Below, piece by piece: positions 9,123 to 18,143 of a stretch of DNA of 64,000 nt. The notes beneath the pieces were generated by a model. It searched no databases. It saw only the letters and a program-made list of their open reading frames with translations, and was not told where the DNA came from. This DNA comes from DATAFF01 sp044870245 (GTDB taxonomy: Bacteria; Pseudomonadota; Alphaproteobacteria; Rhizobiales; Aestuariivirgaceae), in contig JBIOYR010000121.1 in NCBI GenBank assembly GCA_044870245.1, forward strand, positions 56,416 to 120,415. The letters are read 5' to 3'. Position 1 is the stretch's first letter. Each line of letters begins with the position of its first letter. The position numbers and the translations under genes were made by a program.

Positions 9123-10300
9123 TGCCGAGCGTCGACGAAAGCATTGCGCTGATCGGGGACTTGATCGCCTTTCCGACTGTTTCGCGTGATTCGAACAAAG
9201 CGCTCCTTGCCTATGTCGAGGCCTATCTCGCACGCCACGGCGTTCGGTCCGAAATCATCTGGAACGACGATCGCAGCAAGGGCAATCTCTGGGCCACCAT
9301 CGGTCCACCCGATCTTCCGGGGGTGATCCTGTCAGGCCACAGCGACGTCGTGCCGGTCGATGACCAGAACTGGACGAGCGATCCGTTCGTGCTGCGCCAG
9401 AGCGATCACCGGCTCTATGGCCGCGGTGCCTGCGACATGAAGGGTTTTGTCGGCATCGTCCTCGCCTTCGTGCCGGAGCTTTGCCGTCGCGATCTCAAAG
9501 TGCCGGTTCATATCGCCATTTCATATGATGAGGAGCTGGGCTGCACCGGCGTGCTGAGCCTGGTCGACCGGGTTCGGGAACTTCCCGTGACGCCGGCGCT
9601 GTGCATCGTCGGCGAACCCACCAGCATGCGGCTCGTGCTCGGACATAAGTCGGGGACAGAGCACATCGTCACGGTCAGAGGCACGGCCGCGCATTCAAGC
9701 CTGGCTCCGCACGCCGTCAATGCCATCGCTTATGCTGCCGAGCTCATCACGTTCATTCATGAGATCGGTCGCGAATTCGTCGAAACCGGCGAGCAGGACC
9801 CGCTCTACGAGATCCCGCATTCAACCATTTCAGTCACCATCATCAATGGCGGGACAGCCTTCAACATCATTCCCGAGCGGTGTGTCTTCGGCATCGATAT
9901 GCGGGCCCTGTCGTCTCTCGACGTTCCCGCCGTCATCGACCGAATCGAGGCCTATGCCAACAATGCGCTCCTGCCGCGGATGCGGGCCGTCGCACCGGAA
10001 ACCGCCATCATCATCAAGGAGCAGGTGGCCTATGCGGGACTCGAGCTCGATGCGAACCACCCGGCTGTCAGCTTCTTGAAGCACCTGCTCGGACGCAATG
10101 ATCACGCCAAGGTGGCCTATGGAACCGAGGCCGGCGCCTTCAGCACACGCGGCGGCATCGCCTCGGTCGTCTGTGGCCCTGGGTCGATCGAGCAGGCCCA
10201 CAGGGCAGACGAGTTTCTTGCGGTCAGCGAAGTCCAACGCTGCCATAGCTTTCTCGAGCGTCTCTTTGACCGGTTGAGTGCTGATCGACTGCCATGGTAG
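9122..10300 (+). CDS. M20 family deacylase (acetylornithine deacetylase ArgE-like)
   Basis: A 392-aa zinc metallopeptidase-fold deacylase. Metal ligands are visible in LSGHSDVVPVDDQNW (His, Asp), GRGACDMKG (bridging Asp), SYDEELGCTG (Glu-Glu) and CIVGEPTSM. The dimerisation domain contains the SVTIINGGTAFNIIPE segment. It hydrolyses an N-acyl amino compound such as N-acetylornithine, but in this catabolic setting another N-acyl amine is likely. It overlaps both neighbours: the DUF35 stop at 9122 and the next start at 10294. It is therefore firmly in the operon. Confidence 0.88.
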   Translation: MPSVDESIALIGDLIAFPTVSRDSNKALLAYVEAYLARHGVRSEIIWNDDRSKGNLWATIGPPDLPGVILSGHSDVVPVDDQNWTSDPFVLRQSDHRLYGRGACDMKGFVGIVLAFVPELCRRDLKVPVHIAISYDEELGCTGVLSLVDRVRELPVTPALCIVGEPTSMRLVLGHKSGTEHIVTVRGTAAHSSLAPHAVNAIAYAAELITFIHEIGREFVETGEQDPLYEIPHSTISVTIINGGTAFNIIPERCVFGIDMRALSSLDVPAVIDRIEAYANNALLPRMRAVAPETAIIIKEQVAYAGLELDANHPAVSFLKHLLGRNDHAKVAYGTEAGAFSTRGGIASVVCGPGSIEQAHRADEFLAVSEVQRCHSFLERLFDRLSADRLPW

Positions 10301-11481
10301 CGACTGATGCGCTTGTCATCGGCGCTGGCATCGCGGGTGCCGCTACGGCCTATTTCCTGACCAAGACAGGCCTCTCAGTTTGCCTTGTCGAGGCGAGGTG
10401 TCCTGCGTGGGGCGCCTCGGGCCGCAATCCCGGATTCCTATGGCTTCAGACCAAGCCCAACGGCCTTGCGATGGAATTCGCGTTGGCGGGCCGCGCCTTC
10501 GCGGAGGATTTGGCTGGCAACCTGCCCGATCATGGGTTCCGCAGCTGTGGCGGGCTCATCGCCTATCGCGACGAAGCGCTGCGCGAGATCGCCGAGAAAT
10601 TCGCGCAAGACCGACGCTCGGCGGGCCTGCCGACCCGCCATATCGATCGTGCCGAGGCAATGAGCCTTTGCCCGCGTTTCAGTCCCACCATATCGGGGGC
10701 GGTTTGGAACCCGCTCGATGCTCATCAAGATACGCGACGGCTTGTCTCTCATCTTGTCGAGGCAGCCAAAGCCGCTGGCTGCGATGTTCGTCGCGGCGAG
10801 GCTGCGCGCCGCTTGCTGTCCAGCAGTTTCCGCTGCAGGGGTGCCGAGCTCGAAAGCGGCGAACATCTCGCGGCAGGAGTGACGGTCATAGCAGCAGGTC
10901 CGTGGGCCAACGATCTCCTGGCGCCGCTTGAGCTGGTCATTCCCATGGTGCCGATGCGCTTCGAGGCGGCCGAGACGGCGCCGGCACCGTTTGAGATCCT
11001 ACCCGTCATATGCGGCCAGGCGTTATTCAAATTCTTCAACACTGCCGGCAAGGATCCAGCCACCCTGCCCTCGCATTCTGGAGAGACGATCCGAAAAGAC
11101 CTCAATTTCACCGAGCAGATCGCGCAGTATCCCGATGGATCCTTGCAGTTCGGCTGCGCCTTCGAGGCCGGTTCGACCGATGATCGCCCAACAACCGCCG
11201 GACAGGGCATGGCCGCCGCGGTGATGGCCGACAATATCGCAGGCTTCGCCGAGCTGCCGCTCCTGCGCAGCTGGGCGGGAATCGTCGGGCAGACGGCCGA
11301 TGGGCTGCCGGTGATCGATACCCAGCCAGGTCCGGAGGGTCTCGCCATCAATGCGGGGCATTTCTTCGGCAATCTCGTCGGCGCATTGTCTGGCAGAATG
11401 ATCGCCGATGCAGTCACAGGCCAAACACCGGTCTTTCCGATCGGTTCGTTTCGCCTCGCCAGGTTCGCTGCAAAGAGCTGA
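10294..11481 (+). CDS. FAD-dependent amine/amino-acid oxidoreductase (DAO family)
   Basis: A 395-aa flavoprotein with the dinucleotide-binding fingerprint VIGAGIAGAATAYFLTKTG at the N-terminus, the second FAD segment ASGRNPGFLWLQTKPNG, and the C-terminal FAD-contact region WAGIVGQTADGLPVIDTQPG. The DAO family oxidises amino acids, sarcosine-like N-methyl amines or other amines to imines. It starts 7 nt before the end of the deacylase gene, so the amine released by the deacylase is a reasonable substrate. It ends 3 nt from the convergent RraA-like gene, leaving no room for an intergenic terminator. Confidence 0.87.
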   Translation: MVATDALVIGAGIAGAATAYFLTKTGLSVCLVEARCPAWGASGRNPGFLWLQTKPNGLAMEFALAGRAFAEDLAGNLPDHGFRSCGGLIAYRDEALREIAEKFAQDRRSAGLPTRHIDRAEAMSLCPRFSPTISGAVWNPLDAHQDTRRLVSHLVEAAKAAGCDVRRGEAARRLLSSSFRCRGAELESGEHLAAGVTVIAAGPWANDLLAPLELVIPMVPMRFEAAETAPAPFEILPVICGQALFKFFNTAGKDPATLPSHSGETIRKDLNFTEQIAQYPDGSLQFGCAFEAGSTDDRPTTAGQGMAAAVMADNIAGFAELPLLRSWAGIVGQTADGLPVIDTQPGPEGLAINAGHFFGNLVGALSGRMIADAVTGQTPVFPIGSFRLARFAAKS

Positions 11482-11484
11482 GCC

Positions 11485-12153
11485 TCAGGCTCTCACCGCC
11501 GCCGGAACGTTGAACACATCGAGTGTCGAGCGGCCACTGGCGAGCGCCTCCTCCCAGCCGACTTCGGCATTCAACCGATCCATGCAGGCCGCAAGCTTGC
11601 TGTCGACAAGAAGATTTGGAACTATGACCAGCCCGTCATCGTCCCCGAGAACAAGGTCGCGCGGCTCAACCGGCACGCCACCGAAAATGACCGGCCCATC
11701 GACTATGCCACGCTCCATCGTCGATGGCCCGCGCGAGGTGACCCAGCGGGTGAATACCTGAAAATCCGGCCACTGCACCAATGTCGCAACATCACGGATT
11801 GCGCCATCCACCACCACCCCGGCAATGCCCTTCCTGCGAGCTGCGGTCGACAGCAGCTCGCCGATGAGGGCCGCATCACACCGTCCGCCGGCGGCAATGA
11901 CGATGACATCGCCCGCCTCGGCCACGGCGATTGCATGATGCACCGGCCCGTAGTCAGCGGGCTCGCACCAGGCAGTGATCGCATTACCGATGAGCTTCGT
12001 TCCGTCGAGCGACCGGATCGGCCGGATTTGAGCATCGACATGTGCCCTGCCGCTCAGCTGGTCGGCGGCAATAGCGCTTGTGACGGGACGCCAGGCGTCG
12101 ATTTGCTTCTTCGACAATCGCTTCTGTTTCGGTGTTTCGATGACTGTGGGCAT
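11485..12153 (-). CDS. RraA-like protein / HMG aldolase family
   Basis: A 222-aa protein of the RraA / 4-hydroxy-4-methyl-2-oxoglutarate aldolase family. The characteristic metal and pyruvate site lies in GGRCDAALIGELLSTAARRKG, then GVVVDGAIRDVATL (Arg-Asp pair), and GDLV-like LVLGDDDGLVIVP. Family members are either class II pyruvate aldolases or RNase E inhibitors; within a catabolic operon a lyase role is more likely. The last gene of the - arm, it lies 18 nt downstream of the aminotransferase gene. Confidence 0.85.
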   Translation of the reverse strand: MPTVIETPKQKRLSKKQIDAWRPVTSAIAADQLSGRAHVDAQIRPIRSLDGTKLIGNAITAWCEPADYGPVHHAIAVAEAGDVIVIAAGGRCDAALIGELLSTAARRKGIAGVVVDGAIRDVATLVQWPDFQVFTRWVTSRGPSTMERGIVDGPVIFGGVPVEPRDLVLGDDDGLVIVPNLLVDSKLAACMDRLNAEVGWEEALASGRSTLDVFNVPAAVRA

Positions 12154-12171
12154 CGCGCCATAAGCTCCAAG

Positions 12172-13443
12172 TTAGAAGGATACTCGCGACAAGCTCGGCG
12201 GCACGCGCGAATTCGACGTCAGATATCGTTCCACTGCACGGCGGAGGCGTCGAACTCCTTCGGCGATCACCTCGGGCGAGGAGCGCGAAAAATTCACCCG
12301 CATCGCCGTGGTCAGGCGACCCTCGAAATCGAACACGCTGCTCGGCACAAAGGCGACTTTCTCATCGACGGCGTAGGCATAGAGGTCGTTGGTGTTGATG
12401 ACTGGAGCAGCTTCACCCCTCGCCCGCATCCACACGAACATGCCACCCGGCGGAATGTCCCATTCGAACCAGTCGCTCAGATGCTCCTCTGCTGCATGGA
12501 GCAGCGCATCCCGTCGTTCCCGGTAGACCGCCACCACCTTCGGTGCATGCTGCTCTTCGAAGGTGCTGTCCACGAATTCGAGCGCAAGCGCATGCGTCAG
12601 CATCGAGCTGCTGATGTCGGACGACTGCTTGGCCACCGCCAATGTCTGCACGAGGTCGGGATCGGCGACAAGCCAACCGACCCTGAGCCCGGGAACCACG
12701 CTCTTGGAGAGCGTTCCCAGGTAGATCACCGAGCCGCGATACGGCGCCTGTTCTACCATTGCCGAGTCGATCGCCAGGATGCTTGGCCCGGGCGAGCCAT
12801 CGAGCTGCAATGGGAGATAGGGATCGTCCTCGACCAGCAAGGTGCCTGCTTCGATCACCTTCTCCAAGAGGCGCTGACGTGCCGAGGTGGGAACCAGCAC
12901 ACCCGTCGGGTTGGAGTAATTGGGTACTGTATATGCGAATTTTGCGCGCCTCAGAGCCTCGTCGAATCCGGGCTGGTCGAGATCCCAGGTCAGCTTCTCA
13001 TAAGCCGGCTGCCGCGCCCGCCATGCATCCAGCGCACCGAGATAGGTCGGGAACTGGGCCACCACCAGATCGCCAGGGTCGAGCAGAACCTTGCCCATGA
13101 GGTCGAGGCCCTGCATGGCCCCGGTCGTGATCAGGATGTTCTCGACGGAGAAGCGCTGGCCGGTCATTCGCGACATGCGCCGGGCTATTGCGTCGCGAAG
13201 TGCCGGAAATCCCTCAACGGGTCCATATTCCAGGGCATGGCTCTTCCAGCGTGCCAGCGCCCGGTCCATCGCTTCGCGCATGGGCTCGATCGGATAAAGC
13301 TCGGATGCCGGAAGGCCGCCCGCCAGACTGACGAAATCCTGCCGTCCGCCGATCGCCAGGAACTGCTGGGTGATGTTGTTGGTCGATTGCAGCCATCGGG
13401 CGTAGCGAGGGGTGCCGCTTCTCTTGGTCCTGTTCATTCGCAT
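12172..13443 (-). CDS. PLP-dependent aminotransferase, fold type I (2-aminoadipate/MocR-like catalytic domain)
   Basis: A 423-aa class I/II aminotransferase without the N-terminal GntR helix-turn-helix of MocR regulators. The PLP lysine is in YLGTLSKSVVPGLRVGW, and the region PNYSNPTGVLVP contains the Asn-Pro-x-Gly motif. It likely transfers or removes the amino group of the imported compound. Two starts are possible: ATG 13443 and ATG 13437, the latter forming the ATGA overlap with the upstream MaoC stop typical of this operon. The N-terminal tail is basic (MNRTKRSGTPRYARWLQ). Confidence 0.88.
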   Translation of the reverse strand: MRMNRTKRSGTPRYARWLQSTNNITQQFLAIGGRQDFVSLAGGLPASELYPIEPMREAMDRALARWKSHALEYGPVEGFPALRDAIARRMSRMTGQRFSVENILITTGAMQGLDLMGKVLLDPGDLVVAQFPTYLGALDAWRARQPAYEKLTWDLDQPGFDEALRRAKFAYTVPNYSNPTGVLVPTSARQRLLEKVIEAGTLLVEDDPYLPLQLDGSPGPSILAIDSAMVEQAPYRGSVIYLGTLSKSVVPGLRVGWLVADPDLVQTLAVAKQSSDISSSMLTHALALEFVDSTFEEQHAPKVVAVYRERRDALLHAAEEHLSDWFEWDIPPGGMFVWMRARGEAAPVINTNDLYAYAVDEKVAFVPSSVFDFEGRLTTAMRVNFSRSSPEVIAEGVRRLRRAVERYLTSNSRVPPSLSRVSF

Positions 13444-13835
13444 TCCACCTCGGCCATGGCCGTCACCACCTCCGAACCGTCTTGGCGATCGAGCTTCAGC
13501 AGCAATTCCGCCAAGTCGACTTCCCCCACTTGATGGGTGCGGACGACCGACCCGGTGGCATGCAGGATGTCACCCGGCCACACCGGTGATCGAAACCGAA
13601 GCTTGAAGCGTCGCACGCGGCGATCCTCGACCCAGGCAGCGAGGAATGAACCAACCAGCCCTGCCGAGAACATGCCATGCGCCATCACACCAGGAAGTCC
13701 GGCACTCCTTGCGAACGCATCATCATAGTGCAGCGGATTGAAATCGCCCGAGGCACCGGCATAGCGGACCAGATCATGCCGGGTGACAGGGCCGAAGCGA
13801 AAGGCCGGGGGAGCGGGAAGAACGGCAGCGCTCAT
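13434..13835 (-). CDS. MaoC-like hot-dog dehydratase (single domain)
   Basis: A 133-aa R-specific enoyl-CoA hydratase-type hot-dog protein. The hydratase signature is in YAGASGDFNPLHYDDAFARS, with the catalytic Asp/His pair in GDFNPLHYDD, and MAHGMFSAGL follows. It probably hydrates an enoyl-CoA in a side-chain beta-oxidation-like sequence. It overlaps the upstream hot-dog gene by 4 nt, and the two likely form a heteromeric hydratase, since the upstream one (13832-14254) lacks a clear catalytic Asp-His motif. Confidence 0.88.
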   Translation of the reverse strand: MSAAVLPAPPAFRFGPVTRHDLVRYAGASGDFNPLHYDDAFARSAGLPGVMAHGMFSAGLVGSFLAAWVEDRRVRRFKLRFRSPVWPGDILHATGSVVRTHQVGEVDLAELLLKLDRQDGSEVVTAMAEVECE

Positions 13836-14254
13836 GACGTCCGCGCCTCCTGCTCGACGGCAGTCATGCGCTCGAATCCGATGGTGTCACCGGACTCGGC
13901 ATCCGTGAGCTCCACTTCCAGCGTCACCAGTCGCATCCGTCCGCCACGCTGACCCTGCTTTACCTCGTCACGCAAAATCTTGGCCCTGCATCGTATCACC
14001 TGCCCGACCTGAAGCGGTTCGAGATATTCATATTCCTGCTCGCCATGAACCGTCCGCCGTCGATCGAGCGGCAACATCTCGCTGACGAACCGCTCGACGA
14101 ATTCGGCCGAGAGCACCACTGGAAAGGTGAGAGGCGGCACCGGCGGCTCACGCCCGAATCGCGGATCGTGCACAGCGCGCGCGAACTCCCGGACCTTTCC
14201 CCATTCAACTGGATGGGTCCACTCGGCAAGAATCCGTTCGCGACCGTCGCTCAT
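13832..14254 (-). CDS. MaoC N-terminal-type hot-dog protein (FAS1_DH_region type)
   Basis: A 140-aa hot-dog domain resembling the non-catalytic N-terminal half of two-domain MaoC dehydratases. Recognisable segments are FAVHD-like FARAVHDPRFG, VPPLTFPVVLS and the central helix region VHGEQEYEYLEPLQVGQVI. The start is ATG 14254, in an ATGA overlap with the upstream permease stop. A longer frame running to 14875 lies inside the permease and is rejected. It is probably the structural partner of the catalytic hot-dog protein encoded immediately downstream, as in ChsH1/H2-like heteromers. Confidence 0.84.
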   Translation of the reverse strand: MSDGRERILAEWTHPVEWGKVREFARAVHDPRFGREPPVPPLTFPVVLSAEFVERFVSEMLPLDRRRTVHGEQEYEYLEPLQVGQVIRCRAKILRDEVKQGQRGGRMRLVTLEVELTDAESGDTIGFERMTAVEQEARTS

Positions 14255-15066
14255 ACGATGCCCTTCCTGAGATGGGTGCCCCGGCGCGATAGCGCGAGAA
14301 TGAGGAGGAGTGCCAAAATGTTGAAGCCGATCAGCAAGGTGGCAACTGCGGTGATGGTCGGATTGATCTGCATGATCAGCTCGTTGAACATCCGCTTCGG
14401 AATGGTCATGTTGGTGCCAGCGAGGAACAGAGTCACAACGACCTCGTCGAAGCTGATCACGAAAGCGAAGATCCATGCTGCCGCGGCACTCGGCAGCAGG
14501 TTTGGGAGCACGATCTTGCACAGGATCAGCATCCGGCTTGCTCCGAGCGTTGCGGCGACATGTTCGATCCTCACATCGAACGCCCTGATCGCCACCTGCA
14601 TTATCAGCACGACATAGGGGATGACAAGAATGGTATGGCCGAGCACCAGGCCAAAGAACGTTCCCAGTATTCTGAGCTTCGCGAAGACGATGAACAACGC
14701 AACGGCGGTGATGATCGAAGGAACGATCATCGGCGCCATGAAATTCGCCTCGATCACAGCCTTGCCTGGGAATGCCCCGCGCACCAGCCCGTAGGCGGCG
14801 AGCGTTCCCAGTATCAGGGCAATGGTGCTGGCGAGCGTTGCCAGAAGCAACGAATTCACTCCGGCCTGGGCCCAAACTTCATTGCCGAAAAATGCCGTGT
14901 ACCAACGCAGCGACAGGCCGGGTGGAGGAAACTCCAGTGACTGAGCGCTCGAAAACGACATCGGCACCACGATCATGACCGGCAGGCACATGAACACGAG
15001 TGTGAGAAGTCCGAGCATGGTGAGCCACAGCGGCTGGCGGCGCGACGAATGTGCTGCCTCGCTCAT
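14251..15066 (-). CDS. ABC transporter permease, PotC-like
   Basis: A 271-aa inner-membrane permease with about six transmembrane segments and the EAA-type cytoplasmic loop EHVAATLGASRMLILCKIVLPNLLP, in which the Gly is conserved. The family imports spermidine, putrescine and related amines or Fe(III)-type ligands. ATG 15066 is chosen because it forms an ATGA overlap with the preceding permease; the extension to 15156 has no support. It works with the permease at 15063-15929, the binding protein at 15934-16959 and the ATPase at 16952-18112. Confidence 0.9.
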   Translation of the reverse strand: MSEAAHSSRRQPLWLTMLGLLTLVFMCLPVMIVVPMSFSSAQSLEFPPPGLSLRWYTAFFGNEVWAQAGVNSLLLATLASTIALILGTLAAYGLVRGAFPGKAVIEANFMAPMIVPSIITAVALFIVFAKLRILGTFFGLVLGHTILVIPYVVLIMQVAIRAFDVRIEHVAATLGASRMLILCKIVLPNLLPSAAAAWIFAFVISFDEVVVTLFLAGTNMTIPKRMFNELIMQINPTITAVATLLIGFNILALLLILALSRRGTHLRKGIV

Positions 15067-15929
15067 GCAGCCTTCTCCCTGAGGCGTTGATAAAGGCCAT
15101 AGAATGCGAGCGTCACAACGAGCAGGATGACCGAGTTGACGGCCGCCATCTCCCAACGTGCGAATTTGTTGATCAGGAGATCCATCATATTGGCGATGAG
15201 CGGCACGCGCCCGCCGCCCAGAATGGCCGGCGTGATGTAGAAACCGAGGCTCAGGATGAACACAAGCACCATGCTGGCACCAAGCGCCGCCGCGGTGAGC
15301 GGGAAAAAGATCCGCCAGAAGATCTGAAGCTGAGAGGCGCCAAGCGTCTCGGCAACATGGAGAAGGCGGGGATCGACGCGGCGCATGGCGGCGTAGAGCG
15401 GCAGCACCAGGAACGGCAGCAGCACATTGATCATGCCGACAGCCACGCCGCCCTCATTGTAAAGGAATTCCACCGGCCGCGACACGATGCCGAGCGACTG
15501 CAGCCATCGGTTCAAGATGCCACCATTGCCCAGCATGACGATCCAGGCATAGGTCCGCACCAGGATGGAGACCCAGAAGGTCATGGTGACGAGACCGAGG
15601 GCGATGAACTGCGAGCGTTGCTCGAGCCGGCTGATCCAGTAGGCAAGCGGGTAGCCGATCAGTGCGGTGGCGATCGTAACCTCGCTCGCAATCAGGAAGG
15701 TCCGCCAGATGATCCGGGCATAGCTTCCCGATTCGACAAAGGCAGCATAGGTGCCAAGAGATGGGAACCCTGTGTCAGGATCGCTGAAGCTCCAGAATAC
15801 GACGATCAGCAGCGGGACGTCGAAGACAATCAGCGCAAAAAAGAGGAGCGGCGCCAGGAAAACGAAGCCTTCCCAGCGCCTGTGGTGGCGAGCAGGATAA
15901 ACCTCGCCGGCGTCGCTGATCGCTGCCAA
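15063..15929 (-). CDS. ABC transporter permease, PotB-like (probable TTG start)
   Basis: A permease of about 288 aa with six predicted membrane segments, from WEGFVFLAPLLFFALIVFDV onward. The EAA loop is HVAETLGASQLQIFWRIFFP. The open frame extends to 16307 inside the binding-protein gene, but protein-like sequence begins only around LAAISDAGEVYPARHHRRWEG. No ATG or GTG lies there; TTG 15929 with GGAG about 10 nt upstream, just after the binding-protein stop (15934), is the best start. It forms the heterodimeric channel with the PotC-like permease. Confidence 0.83.
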   Translation of the reverse strand: MAAISDAGEVYPARHHRRWEGFVFLAPLLFFALIVFDVPLLIVVFWSFSDPDTGFPSLGTYAAFVESGSYARIIWRTFLIASEVTIATALIGYPLAYWISRLEQRSQFIALGLVTMTFWVSILVRTYAWIVMLGNGGILNRWLQSLGIVSRPVEFLYNEGGVAVGMINVLLPFLVLPLYAAMRRVDPRLLHVAETLGASQLQIFWRIFFPLTAAALGASMVLVFILSLGFYITPAILGGGRVPLIANMMDLLINKFARWEMAAVNSVILLVVTLAFYGLYQRLREKAA

Positions 15930-15933
15930 CCTG

Positions 15934-16959
15934 CTACTGCTCCAGCTTGAACTCGTTCCAGCGTTTCTCGATTTCAGCGGCGTTCTTGAACCACCAGTCG
16001 CCGTTGGGCAGCCACTGGACCTTCTTGTTCTCGCTATATGTCGGGAACTGGTCGAGCTTGTCCTTCGGCAGGAGCTTCTCGAGTTCTGGGCTCGGTCCCG
16101 GATAGGAGATGTATTTTGCAACGCAGGCCTGTTTCTCCGGGATCGTCTGGTCGTGGAACCACTGATAGAGCATCTTCTTCTGCTCGTCGGTCGCACCCTT
16201 CGCCACCACGAACCATGACACGTCCAGCATGCCTTGGTTGAACGACGTCTCGACGCCTTCCTGGCCGACCACCCGACCAGACCATGAAATCGCATATTGC
16301 GCTTCATTGTCCTTCAGAAGCTGGGGAGGCTGAGCACCGGCCTGCCACCAGATCGTATCCTTCTTCACCCGCTTCAGCGTCTTGAAGGCCCGATCGAGGT
16401 CGATCCCCTTGCTGATTTCCTCTGGCGTCATTCCATCGGCCATCGCCGCAAAGGGTAGAACATAATCGGGATAGTCCGGCAGGGCGCGCTTGCCGGGAAA
16501 CTTCTCGGTGTCGAAGAACTCGACCCAATTGCTCGGGGCGGGCACGCCCTTTCGCCATGCCATGATGGTCGAGTAGTAGGACGAACCGAAGCCGTATTTG
16601 TTCTTGGCTTCATCGAACATCGGCTTGGGGTCGACCGCCGCCCAATCGATTTCCTCGAGCAATCCTTCCGCCGCCATGCGCGACAGCTCGGAGGTCGATC
16701 CATCGGTCGATACATTGTTGATGGCCCCGGACTTGGCTTGAGCCGCGAGCTTGGCATAGCCACCGGGCGTCTCGACGATGACCTTGATGCCCTTCTCCTT
16801 GAGCAGATCCTCATCGACGCATTTCGCCACCGCATCGCCCCACTGGCCGCCTGCATGCATCACATGCAATTCCTTGACCTGTGCGAATGCAGAGACCGCA
16901 AAAGCCATCATCGCGGCTGCGGACACCGCAGCGAGGCCGAACAATCTCGCCTTAGGCAT
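15934..16959 (-). CDS. ABC transporter periplasmic binding protein (PotD/Fe-binding-like)
   Basis: A 341-aa extracellular binding protein with Sec signal peptide MPKARLFGLAAVSAAAMMAF ending near AFAQ, then VKELHVMHAGGQWGDAVAKC. It belongs to the polyamine/iron-type binding proteins (solute-binding type 8 or similar). A strong AGGAGAAGGA ribosome site precedes the ATG. Its first 8 nt overlap the end of the ATPase gene. The ligand is unknown; the operon's amidohydrolase, aminotransferase and CoA-ligase suggest an organic amine or amide. Confidence 0.88.
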   Translation of the reverse strand: MPKARLFGLAAVSAAAMMAFAVSAFAQVKELHVMHAGGQWGDAVAKCVDEDLLKEKGIKVIVETPGGYAKLAAQAKSGAINNVSTDGSTSELSRMAAEGLLEEIDWAAVDPKPMFDEAKNKYGFGSSYYSTIMAWRKGVPAPSNWVEFFDTEKFPGKRALPDYPDYVLPFAAMADGMTPEEISKGIDLDRAFKTLKRVKKDTIWWQAGAQPPQLLKDNEAQYAISWSGRVVGQEGVETSFNQGMLDVSWFVVAKGATDEQKKMLYQWFHDQTIPEKQACVAKYISYPGPSPELEKLLPKDKLDQFPTYSENKKVQWLPNGDWWFKNAAEIEKRWNEFKLEQ

Positions 16960-18112
16960 TTCCTTCTCCTTTACCCTTCACTTCCGACAGAGTTTTGTTG
17001 AAATCGCCGCTCTGTCTCCGGCCGAAATCGGATTGATCCCATCCAGCTGACGCCTCCTCGGCTGGAATCAGCCACACCCGTGCTGGATCCCAAGCGAGCT
17101 CCACCCGCTTGCCCTCGGCATAGCGCTGCCGCGAGCCCGTGACATGCGCTGTCATTTCGAGGCCACTGTCGAGTTGCACCGCATAGCGCACCGTATCGCC
17201 AAAGAACACCGCTTCGCGCACTGTGCCCTTGACCATGCCACCACCGCCGTTGACAAGCTTGACGTCTTCCGGGCGGATGATGCCGCACACCCGCCCTGTC
17301 AACAGCGAGCCGCCGTTTGGCGCTACCGTGATGCTTTCACCGCTGTCGAGCCTGATCGCGCACCTGCCGCTCGAAGCATCAATCTCGCCATCAAGAAAGT
17401 TGGCAAGACCGAGAAAGCCCGCCACGAACCGGCTGTTCGGGCGGTAATAGGCGCTGTCAGGCGTATCGATCTGCTGCACCCTGCCGGCATCCATCACCAC
17501 GATGCGGTCTGACATCGACAGGGCCTCGTCCTGATCGTGAGTCACCATGATGGTGGTGATGCCAAGCCGACGCTGCAGCTGGTGGATCTCAGCGCGCACC
17601 TCTTCGCGAAGCTTGCGGTCGAGGGCCGCCAGCGGTTCATCCAGCAGCAATATGTCAGGCTTGAACACGATGGCACGCGCCAGGGCCACGCGTTGCTGCT
17701 GGCCGCCGGAAAGCTCATGCGGGCGGCGCTTGCCGAACGCCTCGAGCCGGACCAGCGCCAGCGCCTCATTGACACGGCCGGTGATCTCGCCATCGGATCG
17801 TCGGCGCACTCGCAGCGGGAAGGCGATGTTCTCGAAGACCGACATGTGGGGAAAGAGCGCATAGCTCTGGAACACCAGCCCAATATTGCGCTGCGCCGCC
17901 GGAACATCAGTGATGTCGCGACCGCCGATAAGCATCCGCCCGGATGTTGGCTGCATGATGCCGGACAACAGCGACAGGGCAGTGGTTTTGCCTGACCCGC
18001 TCGGACCGAGCAGCGTCGCAAATTCGCCTGACCTCACGTTCAGCGACACCTCGCTCAGAGCCCGAACGAGGCCGAACTCCTTGGTGACGCTGACGAATTC
18101 GACGGTTGTCAT
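16952..18112 (-). CDS. ABC transporter ATP-binding protein (PotA-like)
   Basis: A 386-aa ATPase with Walker A LLGPSGSGKTTALSLLSG, signature ELSGGQQQRVALARA, Walker B ILLLDEPLAALD, H-loop IMVTHDQDEA, and a C-terminal TOBE/regulatory domain (about residues 280-360, VCGIIRPEDVKLV). The C-terminal 25 residues (QSDFGRRQSGDFNKTLSEVK) are polar and unusual. It energises the PotB/PotC-like permeases of this cluster. It lies 31 nt downstream of the amidohydrolase gene, so the transporter is transcribed within the - arm operon. Confidence 0.92.
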   Translation of the reverse strand: MTTVEFVSVTKEFGLVRALSEVSLNVRSGEFATLLGPSGSGKTTALSLLSGIMQPTSGRMLIGGRDITDVPAAQRNIGLVFQSYALFPHMSVFENIAFPLRVRRRSDGEITGRVNEALALVRLEAFGKRRPHELSGGQQQRVALARAIVFKPDILLLDEPLAALDRKLREEVRAEIHQLQRRLGITTIMVTHDQDEALSMSDRIVVMDAGRVQQIDTPDSAYYRPNSRFVAGFLGLANFLDGEIDASSGRCAIRLDSGESITVAPNGGSLLTGRVCGIIRPEDVKLVNGGGGMVKGTVREAVFFGDTVRYAVQLDSGLEMTAHVTGSRQRYAEGKRVELAWDPARVWLIPAEEASAGWDQSDFGRRQSGDFNKTLSEVKGKGEGNA

Positions 18113-18143
18113 CTTAGCAAACGGGGTATTCCTGGCTCTATCA

